DNA from: Nematostella vectensis
Taxonomy: Eukaryota > Cnidaria > Anthozoa > Actiniaria > Edwardsiidae
Direction: 5' to 3'
Assembly: GCF_932526225.1 (NCBI RefSeq)
Contig: NC_064047.1
Span: forward strand, 1,302,001 to 1,366,000
DNA length: 64,000 nt
The notes beneath the pieces were generated by a model. That model worked only from the letters and a program-made list of their open reading frames with translations. It had not been told where the DNA came from and ran no database searches. A program made the position numbers and the translations under genes. Below, piece after piece: positions 1-12,100 of this stretch (position 1 is its first letter; every line of letters starts with the position of its first letter).

Positions 1-4
1 TTAC

Positions 5-64
5 CAGTCTCTCTGCGATCTCACACCGCTGACTCAACTCGCGGATGCACTGTGCTTTAGTCAT
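5..64 (-). CDS. possible first coding exon of a gene leaving the left edge
   Basis: On the minus strand an ATG at 64-62 opens 20 codons (MTKAQCIRELSQRCEIAERL) that end directly at a GTAA 5' splice-site candidate occupying positions 4-1. The peptide looks protein-like (charged, helical) but I recognise no family. No further exon can be seen because the window ends. It could equally be chance: 20 codons are too few to judge. Confidence 0.3.
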
Positions 65-1257
65 ATAGCCTCAGTTTGAATCGAGATATTCCACGCTAAC
101 TTGGAATATGTTTACTACCATTTTGAAGGCTGGCATTCTGAAAATTTGGCCCAGACCCTGGCATAATATAACATCACAGGCTTCCCGCGCACCTAGATTA
201 TTTTAAACCCGTTGAAAAAAATAACGTTGTTTCCACTTAGGCACATTTCGGTCGATGACTTCACCCATCTTGGCTTAGCCGCGGTTGGGCCCACGCTTGT
301 CGTTTACACCCTATAAAGGCTCTCAAGGATAAATGAAATATTCTCTCGACCTTGTGCGGGAGATATGACGTGTTCTTGGGTGTAACGGAGTAAAACCTAT
401 CCTGCTAAAAAGGGTGAAGGAAATATTCGCGGAAAATCTCGGATAATAATCATCGAGTGAATGCGAATAGTTTTTCAATGTCAAGTTCGCTTCGTGTTCG
501 GATATATTCCTTTAATCCTTTATTTGTTTCTAAGTGGTTTCCTTAGTTAATAATCAGAAGACAGATAGATTCGTTGCATGATTCCTTTGCCTCAAATTCA
601 AATTAACCTTTATCGTGTTTTTTCTCTTGTTTTTCTTTAAATTGGCTTTTACGAATGATTTCACCACAAATGTAAAGCAAACAACGATTGGATATAACGG
701 TCGCTCATAGAAAACAGTAATATACGATAAAAGTTCTTTAATGAAGTTTGATATTTAAAAGTGTATATATGTAAAATCATATAAGTAATTAGCTCTTCAC
801 GAATGAGTCGGTGAGTGTTGGCTAAAAACATCTGTGTTCATGAACAAATGATGGTTCAGTTGTAGAATCGATAAAAATCCCTCTTGTCGTATCATACTGC
901 GATTGTCAGATTGCCACTACTTTACAGCCAAATTAGTTGTTGCGCGGCCTCGGCGAATCCAAAATCCTTTCTTGTTGGGAAATTGCGCGTAGTCAATCAA
1001 CCGTCTAAACCAATCGATGGCTTTCATGTTTTCACAGTTGCATCATAATCTATTTGATTGCAGGGAGCAAGGGAATTGATTGGTCACGCGCTATTCCAAG
1101 ACGAAAAATGGATTTGAATTCTCGGCGGTCGCGCGACAACAAAATCGGCTATAATATCATACCTTTAGTCTCATATAACATCAACCAGACGGTCTGGAGA
1201 AAGTGAGGATTATGGGAAGGTTAGGAAGGGTCGAATTCCTTTTTGCGGTTAGAATTA
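65..1257. other. non-coding stretch, nothing recognised
   Basis: AT-rich sequence without an open frame or repeat I can support. If the exon at 5-64 is real, its promoter would lie here. Confidence 0.5.
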
Positions 1258-1398
1258 CAAGAATTGGGAGGCCTGTGGTTTTACACCAAACAGAGGCTCA
1301 AACGGGGTTCCCGCCAAAAGCAACATTTCGCAAAATGTATTTAATACTTCATAGCATTCCCGCCATCCTCTATAAAACCACAGGCCTCCCAAGTATTG
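1258..1398. repeat. short inverted-repeat element (MITE-like)
   Basis: The segment at 1263-1283 (core GGGAGGCCTGTGGTTTTA) reappears inverted at about 1373-1392, with about 90 bases between the arms. The arrangement is that of a small fold-back or MITE. I found no convincing target-site duplication. Confidence 0.5.
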
Positions 1399-1439
1399 TG
1401 TTTTTAACCTCTTCTGGCGATAAGGTCTATTTTGGTATT

Positions 1440-2275
1440 TTGGGAAGGGTAAGAAGATGCCAAGGAGTTGTGGGAAGGGATGTAAAGCCAAGGATTATGG
1501 GAAGGGTAAGAAAATGCCAGGGAGTTGTGGGAAGGGATGTGAAACCAGGGATTATGGGAAGGGTAAAAAGATGCCAGGGAGCTGTAGGTTGTGAAACCAG
1601 GGATTATGGGAAGGGTAAAAAGATGCCAGGGAGCTGTGGGGATGTAAAAACAGGGATTATGGGAAGGGTAAGATGCCAGGGAGTTGTGGGAAGGGATGTA
1701 AATCCAAGGATTATGGGAAGGGTAAGAAGATGCCAAGGAGTTGTTGGAAGGGATGTGAAACCAGGGATTATGGGAAGGGTAAGAATATGCCAAGGAGTTG
1801 TGGGAAGGGATGTAAAGCCAAGGATTATGGGAAGGGTAAGAAAATGCCAGGGAGTTGTGGGAAGGGATGTGAAACCAAGGATTATGGGAAGGGTAAAAAG
1901 ATGCCAGGGAGCTGTAGGATGTGAAACCAGGGGTTATGGGAAGGGTAAAAAGATGCCAGGGAGCTGTGGGGATGTAAAAACAGGGATTATGGGAAGGGTA
2001 AGATGCCAAGGAGTTGTGGGATGTAAAACTAGGGATTATGGGAAGGGTAAGATGCCAGGGAGTTGTGGGAAGGGATATAAAACCAGGGATTATGGGAAGG
2101 GTAAGATGCCAAGGAGTTGTGGGATGTAAAACTAGGGATTATGGGAAGGGTAAGATGCCAGGGAGTTGTGGGAAGTGAAACCGGTGTTAATGGGAAGGGC
2201 AAGAAGATGCCAAGGAGTTGTGGGAAGGGATGTGAAACCAGGGATTATGGGAAGGGTAAGAACGAGAATGAGCGG
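1440..2275. repeat. 57-bp minisatellite, about 15 copies
   Basis: Tandem units contain GATGCCAGGGAGTTGTGGGA and GGGATTATGGGAAGGGTAA. The full unit is 57 bp (19 codons), so open frames run through it on both strands; shorter variants of about 45-52 bp are interspersed. The long reading frames here are artefacts of the unit length and are not annotated as genes. Confidence 0.9.
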
Positions 2276-3176
2276 GGAAGGGTTTGAAGATACTGGAAAT
2301 CATGGGTAATTTTAGACTGATGACTAAATCCTTACCGATTTTAACACTTTATTTTTTTATCAGTTTCAGAGATTACAAGTTGAAAGGTTTTCATTGCACA
2401 CTATTTACAAAGATAAGTTAGTTCAGGAAACTTAGTATAGATTACTTGGTACTTGAGAGCGTGAGGTTTTGAGTCTCTCTAGTGCTCGATAGAGAGAGAG
2501 TTATTAGTTAAACAAAATGTTTAACAGAAACTACATTGGTTTTAAATAGTATTTAATAGTTCTATTTACACGTCTTTATGTCCTTTTGAAAGGGGCTGCG
2601 CAATAGTTTGCGCATTGAGTTTGAAGTTTTCTAGGGGCCATGATATTAGCCACGATATTCTTCCATGACTCTTTCAATAAATCACGCGCATGACAAAGAG
2701 ACCCAAAAAGACTCATTGTGGTTTCTCCAGGCTGGCTTACATCTCCCTTCTAATGGCGGAACGTTAGTACATCGTGGCCCATCGTGGCCCAAACTTGTAA
2801 TGTCGCCCCTTAAAAAGACTCTGACAGCCGCCATTTTGTCGATCAACCAAAGGTCCAAGAGTAAGAACGCATCCATTTTAATCGGCTGATTAGGAAAAGA
2901 TGTAGCGATATTTTCGATTGAATTTGGCAAATAAAGCATACAATTTTATTTTCAGGTTGTTATTTTGTGGTTTCTCCAAATAATTTCTCTTCGGATATTG
3001 GTTAAAAACGATAACAAAGGTGTGGCCGATAAGAGCTTTTTAACAAGACAACTATTTCGTAGGCTCAAATTTCGCCAAAGCTAGATGGAAGCTCATAATA
3101 AATAAGGTCCCAATCCATCTGGAAATACGCGCCCCGATCGTTCGTCCGTGATACGCAGGGTCGGTGCAGCATATAT
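2276..3176. other. intergenic; probable KDM1A 3' flank
   Basis: No gene seen. As the KDM1A stop codon is at 3179-3177 on the minus strand, the right part is expected to hold its 3' UTR. A minus-strand AATAAA at 2950-2945 is a candidate poly(A) signal. Confidence 0.4.
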
Positions 3177-6100
3177 CTAGCGAGGTTGGGGCATGGGTGG
3201 GCTCACTCGCCCGACTTCGTAAGGTAGTCCCAAGAACTGATCCGCAATTCGCCCCGCCTCCCTGAGACCGCTGAGCAGTGCGCCGTGCACTGTCGCGGGG
3301 TAGTTGCGGATCGTGTGCTCCCCGGCGAAAAATACCCTTGGGGGGTTAAGTGGCTGGGGCGTGCCTGGTGCCACGTTAGCCGTAGGGAGGGGAGCCACGG
3401 GGGACGCCATTAGATCGTAGTCGTTGCCAGAAGACCCGGCGGCGACGTAGGAGTACGAACCACGTGACCACTCGTCCGATTTCCACCGCGTCACGACAGA
3501 CTCCTTGGGCTATTGAACAAGAAAGCGATGAGGGTTACGTCATGTTCTTTAAATTGCGTGACACTGTTGAAATGATTTTATTGGATTATTGTAAACTTAG
3601 AAAATATCGTTTTTCTTTCACTGTTTGGTACTTTAGAAATATAATTGAACAGGTTTGGATTGAATTAACCGTCAAGGCCTGACTCCACTAGGCGACACGT
3701 AGCGTGCGACATTTTTCCTAGTTAAGCCACCTCGAAAAACATTGTAGCGCGCGCAAAATCTTGTAGCAGCGACAAAGAAAGTTTCTTGGATAGTTGACAA
3801 TCATTTTCGTGTCGCGCTCTACAAAATTTGTCGCGCGCTACATGCTTTTGGTAGTCGGGCTCGACATGTCGCCTAGCTTAGCAAGGCCTTTAATCTATTA
3901 TTTAATTTTTACTTACGTTGGGGACGTTGCTAGCGCCGAAGATCCCCCTCAGTACGCCCACAGCTCGACTAACGATGATATCATCTGGAACATTCTCCAG
4001 GTTGTCGGCCGCCTCGCCAGCCACGAGGGAGATGAGGACTGGGGCCTTGTACAAGTTCCAGAATAGAAACAACTCCCCACGTGTGTGCGTCGTGCCGTTC
4101 ACGTGGCCGAAGAGGTTCGTGTTCGGGTCCCAGAAGATGCGGTCAAAGCAGAGAACGACCTGTAGGGGGGAGGGGGAAGTAGGGTTATGAAACGGAAATG
4201 AGACCAGCACCACCATCCGTTTACTTGCACTCTACGCTCGGTTGACCACGTGTCGTAGACGCTTCGCGTAAGGTCTTAGTCGGTCTTCACGCTCCAGCTA
4301 GCAGGAAAATAGGCAAGAAATCATCTCGATTTAACGATATTCTCGATATAACAATGCAATTTTCCCGGTCCTTTGTTATATCGGCGTTATATCGAGGATC
4401 TTTACCGTATTTTCAACAGAATGGCGTCAATACAGTATTTTCCTTTTTTTTTTTTTAGCAAATTTGCCGTTTTATTTTTAAAAACAACCAATAACAATAT
4501 CGCCTACAGTGATGGCAGACTTTGGCAGAAATGTTGGCTGTACTGTGGGCCGTGTTTTGCAGAAATGTTGGCTGTACTGTGGGCCGTGTTTTGCAGAAAT
4601 GTTGGCTGTAGGAATCGGATCGAAATATCACATTACTATTTAAGAATTTGGTTTGCACATTAGCATATAAGCGAGCCTATAATGTACGAGCTGGTTTTGG
4701 CAGTAACTCTGGTGCACGGCTGTTCTTGCCAGCAGTGATGGCAGACTTTGGCAGAAATACTGTATGCTGGCGGTAAAATTGGCGCACGGCACTTCACCTT
4801 ATTAAGGTTGCCAAAACCCATGCGGTGAACAGCTGCCATTTTCCACTCAGGGAGGGGAGGGTGGAACTGCACAGCGGCAGGGTTGGCCTTGAGCACCCCC
4901 AGGGGGAGGGTGATGAGTACGGCGTCGGCTTTGAATGTCTGGGTGGTGGTGATGGACGACTTGTTGGTGCTTTGGGTAACGACCTCAACGCCTGGAGAAA
5001 AAAGTATAGGAATAAGCTTTCACATCGACACAATGCTAGACAAAAGAACGGGGATAAGCTTTCACATCGACACAATGCTAGACAAAAGTGCAGGAATAAG
5101 CTTTCACATCGACAAAATGCTAGACAAAAGTCCAGGAATAAGCTTTCACATCGACACAATGCTAGACAAAAGTCCAGGAATAAGCTTTCACATCGACACA
5201 ATGCTAGACAAAAGTACAGGAATAAGCTTTCACATCGACACAATGCTAGACAAAAGTGCAGGAATAAGCTTTCACATTGACACAATGCTAGACAAAAGTA
5301 CAGGAATAAGCTTTCACATCGACACAATAGTAGATAAAAGTACAGGAATAAGCTTTCATTGACACAATGCTAGACAAAAGTACAGGGATAAGCTTTCACA
5401 TCGACACAATAGTAGACAAAAGTACAGGGATAAGCTTTTACATCGACACAATGCTAGACAAAAGTACAGGAATAAGCTTTCACATCGACACAATAGTAGA
5501 CAAAGTACAGGAATAAGCTTTCACATCGACACAATGCTAGACAAAAGTACAGGGATAAGCTTTCACATCGACACAATAGTAGACAAAAGTACAGGAATAA
5601 GCTTTCACATCGACACAATGCTAGACAAAAGTACAGGGATGAGCTTTCACATCGACACAATGCTAGACAAAAGTACAGGGATAAGCTTTCACATCGACAC
5701 AATGCTAGATAAAAGTGCAGGAATAAGCTTTCACATCGACACAATGCTAGACAAAAGTACAGGAATAACCTTTCACATCGACACAATGTTAGACAAAAGT
5801 ACAGGGATAAGCTTTCACATCGACACAATGCTAGACAAAAGTACAGGAATAACCTTTCACATCGACACAATGCTAGACAAAAGTGCAGGAATAAGCTTTC
5901 ACATCGACACAATGCTAGACAAAAGTACAGGGATGAGCTTTCACATCGACACAATGCTAGACAAAAGTACAGGGATAAGCTTTCACATCGACACAATGCT
6001 AGATAAAAGTGCAGGAATAAGCTTTCACATCGACACAATGCTAGACAAAAGTACAGGAATAACCTTTCACATCGACACAATGTTAGACAAAAGTACAGGG

Positions 6101-9100
6101 ATAAGCTTTCACATCGACACAATGCTAGACAAAAGTACAGGAATAACCTTTCACATCGACACAATGCTAGACAAAAGTGCAGGAATAAGCTTTCACATCG
6201 ACACAATGCTAGACAAAAGTACAGGGATAAGCTTTCACATCGACACAATGCTAGACAAAAGTACAGGAATAACCTTTCACATCGACACAATGTTAGACAA
6301 AAGTACAGGAATAACCTTTCACATCGACACTATGCTAGACAAAAGTACAGGAATAACCTTTCACATCGACACAATGCTAGACAAAAGTACAGGAATAACC
6401 TTTCACATCGACACAATGGTAGACAAAAGTACAGGAATAAGCTTTCACATCGACACAATGCTAGACAAAAGTACAGGAATAAGCTTTCACATCGACACAA
6501 TGATAGACAAAAGTACAGGAATAACCTTTCACATCGACACAATGTTAGACAAAAGTACAGGGATAAGCTTTCACATCGACACAATGCTAGACAAAAGTAC
6601 AGGAATAACCTTTCACATCGACACAATGCTAGACAAAAGTGCAGGAATAACCTTTCACATCGACACAATGCTAGACAAAAGTACAGGGATGAGCTTTCAC
6701 ATCGACACAATGCTAGACAAAAGTACAGGGATAAGCTTTCACATCGACACAATGCTAGATAAAAGTGCAGGAATAAGCTTTCACATCGACACAATGCTAG
6801 ACAAAAGTACAGGAATAACCTTTCACATCGACACAATGTTAGACAAAAGTACAGGGATAAGCTTTCACATCGACACAATGCTAGACAAAAGTGCAGGAAT
6901 AAGCTTTCACATCGACACAATGCTAGACAAAAGTACAGGGATAAGCTTTCACATCGACACAATGCTAGACAAAAGTACAGGAATAACCTTTCACATCGAC
7001 ACAATGTTAGACAAAAGTACAGGAATAACCTTTCACATCGACACTATGCTAGACAAAAGTACAGGAATAACCTTTCACATCGACACAATGCTAGACAAAA
7101 GTACAGGAATAACCTTTCACATCGACACAATGGTAGACAAAAGTACAGGAATAAGCTTTCACATCGACACAATGCTAGACAAAAGTACAGGAATAAGCTT
7201 TCACATCGACACAATGATAGACAAAAGTACAGGAATAACTTTTCACATCGACACAATGCTAGACAAAAGTACAGGAATGGTGCTGTTTTTTCCATTCAGT
7301 GATGCTGATCTTAACCCCCTGGGTAATGGGCCTCCCCCTTCCTAAACAACACCCACCTATACCTCCCCACCCACCCCTCCCCTGCTTCAAACCCCCCCTC
7401 CACCACCAACCCATCTCCCATGCCTCATCTCCCCCACCAACCCACCCCTCCCATGCCTCATCTCCCCCACCAACCCACCCCTCCCATGCCTCATCTCCCC
7501 CACCAACCCACCCCTCCCATGCCTCATCTCCCCCACCAACCCACCCCTCCCATGCCTCATCTCCCCCACCAACTCACCCCTCCCATGCCTCATTTTACCA
7601 CCCACCCACCCCTCCCATGCCTCCTTTTACCACCCACCCACCCCTCCCATGCCTCATCTCCCCCACCCCTCCCATGCCTCATCTCCCCCACCCACCCACC
7701 CCTCCCATGCCTCATTTTACCACCCACCCACCCCTCCCATGCCTCCTTTTACCACCCACCCACCCCTCCCATGCCTCACCTCCCCTACTGTAGCGCACAT
7801 GTCTCACTGCTGTGTTCAGTCGAATGTCCAGTCCCTCAGCCAGGGCAGCCGGGAGACATGAATAGCCGTTACGCACAGTCATGTGACTTCCACTAAACTC
7901 AAAGTCGTCATCTTGGTCCCAGTGCTTGAGTGATAGGGCAGTTAGCGGTGTCGCATTTGCGAATTCCAGGTTGGCAAAATGCCAGTCTAGAATCTGACGG
8001 TCCCTTGACGATAAGTAAACATCACTACAAGTAAACAAGTGGGGGTTAAGAAGAGTACTTTGACATGCTTTAATGGACAAAGACACAGATATGACAGGAA
8101 ATCAGGCCTGTAACCAGAAAATAAATTTCATAGCTAGCCACTGGATGATAAATCCAACAAAAGCAGGTGTTTTATCTCATACTTTTGAATTGTGAAACAC
8201 CAAACATCAAGAAAGAAAGGTGGACAGAAAAAGTACAGAAGGATCCAGACATCAAGAGAGGCACAGAATGAGCCAGACATCAAGAGAGAAAGGTGGGCAG
8301 AAAAGGCACAGATGGATGAACAGAGAGTGTGTCTACCTTGGTGGGTTATTTTCCAGCTCTTCTAATCTCTCGTCCAGCATCTGTTGCTTCTCATTATATT
8401 CATCATATTCCTGTGATCAGATAATACAAACAATGAGATATTGCCTTACTGTGCTGTGACATTACACAAGAATCTGTGTGTAAGTACCTATATTTTTTTA
8501 CTAGCCCCTCTACTGGCTTTATTTCAAAATGGTGCGTATTACGGATTTATTGTATTAAGTTTTTATTTATTTATTTTTTTTTGCAAATAAATAGTTGAAT
8601 TTTAATTTGAAGGGATAAAAATTGACATGTTCTATGTTTGAAAAAAGAACCTGAATAAGAACTAGAGCCTATAAGTAGTTCCTATTTGAAAGGTGCCTCA
8701 AAACAAGTCTTCCAGGAACCAGAGTTTCTATTTTTCTTTAAGAAAAACATGCACTCCCGCTGGGGGTGTGGGTTCTTCAGGATAAAACAGATAGGGATGC
8801 TCATCAGGAAATGAAAAATACCCCTAAAGATGCCAGTACACCAAAAATTGCTACAATAAAAAATACCCCAGAAGAAGTAATTACCCCAAAAAATACCAAA
8901 TACGCAGATGTAATTAGTGGCCATCTGGGGGCTAAAAATTAAATATTGCATTTACTCTATGTCAGCTCAATACACCTTACCCTGCAGAGGGCATTCAGGT
9001 CACGTTGCTTGCTTTTTACAAGGAACTCTGATGTAACATCCCTTAGTAAAAAAAATTCACAGAAACATCTCAGTAGTAGAAACCACCACAACAGGAAATA

Positions 9101-12100
9101 AAAGGACTGACTGGCATACCTTGGTTCTTTGACTTTTAAAGCCTCAGTGTACTCACGATGAGTTTGGCGTGCTTTCTCCTGGATGGAGACCATCTTAAAG
9201 ACAACATTTAGCATGTCAAGCTGGGTTCGTGTACAGAGTTTGTGCTATTATTTGTACTATAACTTTATAGCAAAAGCTAGGGATGCCACAAAAGTTATAG
9301 TTAGCCAATATAATTATTTCTGGTAATTTATTGATGATATTTCATTGAAAATATCTCAGTTACAAGGTTGAATTTGCTGATGGAAATGGATGCTTTTGAT
9401 ACTTTGCCTAAAATGGTTGTGCAATCCGGTGACATGTGCCATGTATGAATACAAGAAAGAATGTATTGAGTGATGAGCAAGTTCATGAATCATGAGTAAC
9501 TTGTAGTCGTAGTGTTTTTTTTTCATTTTTTTTTTTACTTCACAGTAATTCAGCTTGTGCTTTAGGGACTAGAGAAAGCTTACTGGAGTAAGCACCGAGA
9601 CAGTAAGAAATAGCTCAAATAAGCAGATTCTTTTTCTGATTTCCAGACATTAAATATTATTAAATTAAATAAACATTAATATGCCCAATAATTTCTGTTC
9701 ACCATCAATCTCTTTCCCTATTGTGTGCTTTGCTTTCAGGCACTTTGGTCAAATTCCAAATTCACCAGTTTTGCCCAATTTGTGAGAAAGTGACAGTGCA
9801 TATCAAGGGCCATAGAGAGCTTCTTGTAACAAATGCTGTACGGTTACCTTGGCAAGGTTCTCTTTCATGTGGTCCTGAAGGCTGAGTATTTTCTTGGCAT
9901 GTTCTACTTGTTGCTCTTTGACCTGCTTTTCTTGCATTCTATGAAAAAGAAACACGAACAACAACAGACAGTGGTTTCAGTTAATTACAGTGATACTATA
10001 CAATGTCCTTGTATTTACAGTGAAGGGATGCATACTACCATGACCACCTGGGAAGTTCAGGCCAGTAGCTAGGGGGGGGGGGGTACACAAGGAGTGCACA
10101 TCTCCCCTTGGCAACCAAATGTATCATTTGTTGAATTCTGTGAACCTCCCTCAGTATATACCTGTGCAACCCAACTCAACAAATCCTTGCTACATACATG
10201 ACTGCAGTTTTAAGTAAGCAAAAAAGAAAAGTCTGCCAAATTTATACATCAGAACTCAATGTTAGGAACCAACACATGGAGTACACAATACCACTTTGAC
10301 TAAAATGTTGTGCAACCAAAATCTAACTGTGCAACTAAACTTTTAAGGCTGATCACACACATGCGGATAAGAATCACAACCTCTGAACCTTAAACCTGGT
10401 TTTCTAAAATAAATCGTCAGCCTGGCCAATACTGCTTGACGATTGAAACTAAAAACAACACAGGGCGACCATTCTTACTTGATGACTAGTTCCAGGGCAT
10501 GACCAAGTGACACAGGTTTCCCATTCATATAGTTAAAATCCAGTTGATGTGACAAGAATGAAGTGGCCTCCAGCAGACGATTGAATTCCCGTTCTACCAT
10601 CTCATCTTTGTCCTTAGGCACCTAAAAAGATTTCACTTGTCAGTTCTCTTCCACTCAAGAAAAAAAAAAAAGGATGACAGAAAGATGTTATCTCCCAATA
10701 TCCACCATACTAGATTTATTTTTTTTTCAAATAAGTAACTTTTTATGTTGGTGGATATTGTAAATATAAATTATAAATAAAATATAAATTATAAATAAAA
10801 TCTATAAAAAAAACATGACTCACAAGAAACAAGCACCTTTGTCAACCAATAGGATGCACTGTACAAATCTATGTCATCAGTAACATGTGATACATAGGAT
10901 GTTGGGATAGGAGGAAAGTGCCAGGAGTATGATAGGCCGATGGACTATCCAAGCATTGTCAATCTTATCCGCCTGTCACTATAGTTTTGTACAATGCTCC
11001 CCTGCACAATGCTCATGAAAATCATGAACAACCTTTCCAGATGTGCACAAGTCCAAGAGCAGTACTGCCTTTGCTTTATATCTTTATTTGTTTGGTTGTC
11101 AGTCTTTTTTACTTTTTTTTCTTTGTCTGTTTGTCCATTACTCAACACGTGTTTCAGTCCATCTATCAAATTGTCTAACTGACAATATAAGTCTCCAAGA
11201 TAAGAATTGGAAAGGTAGGAACTTGATGGTGGTATAAGGTGACAAAGAAGTGCTATTGTTGATTGTGAGTCAGGCTTTGTTAGAAAGGAATCACTTGCCC
11301 TTTGAGCAGACGCTCCAATGTGTGATTTGCTGGGCCATGGGTGATCCCGAGGGGTCTAAAAACAATAATCAAAAACAATAGATTAAAACAGGATGGGGAA
11401 GACTGACGCATTGCTAGCTACAAAGTTTACACATAGAAGAGCAATCAGACTTAGTTGAACCACATTACCGAAACTTGTGACTCAACATTTGGGACATAGA
11501 GTGCTATTTTAGCAGGGCTTCTGGAATTACGCGGAAAAAAAAACTCAAAATTACGCGGGATTCTTTGCTAAATTACGCGGAAAATCAATCATTACGCGCT
11601 AAATTACAAGGGATTTTGCAATACATTATTCTTTAAAAATCACAATTTTGCTGGATTCTTTACTGAATTACGCGCTAAATTACACGGAATATCAACTGTT
11701 ACGCCCAAACTACATTTTTTTCCAAAAGAAAGCACGAAATAACTTGAAAAGGTATTTTTTTGCGCGAAAATATCTTAGGCCAGTTTTCATTGGCTCCTAG
11801 CAACCAGCCAATTAAAAAAGGTATTTTATTATTAGTCCTAGGCCTTCACGGTTTAGCAAAGAACGCCTAGTCATTTTATTAGTTTTTGAAATTCAGTTCG
11901 AAATATCGCACTCTTGAATATCTGAAAGAATATCTGTTTTTTTTTACGAGAAATAGAGGCAAGAAACCTAAAAAAACACATCAGCTGTGCACTTAAATGT
12001 TTTGTCTTTAAAAATTTAGCCAAATTACGCGGATTACGCGGAAATTTGTGGATTATGCGAAGAAAGAAAAATTACACGCTTCCGCACAAGCGCGTAATTC

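Noticed and set aside
4374..4411. A complete pogo-like element in the KDM1A intron
   Set aside because: Only one end-like sequence (GTTATATCGAGGATC) is visible; no partner terminal repeat found.
4992..7279. CRISPR-like array
   Set aside because: Units are contiguous without unique spacers and the genome is eukaryotic.
5534..7345. A 603-codon open frame (repeated [14 protein letters not shown])
   Set aside because: It follows entirely from the 42-bp unit being a multiple of three; it is inside a KDM1A intron and open frames exist on the opposite strand too.
7649..7861. Proline/histidine-rich protein
   Set aside because: Generated by the 33-bp C-rich minisatellite and running antisense into a KDM1A exon.
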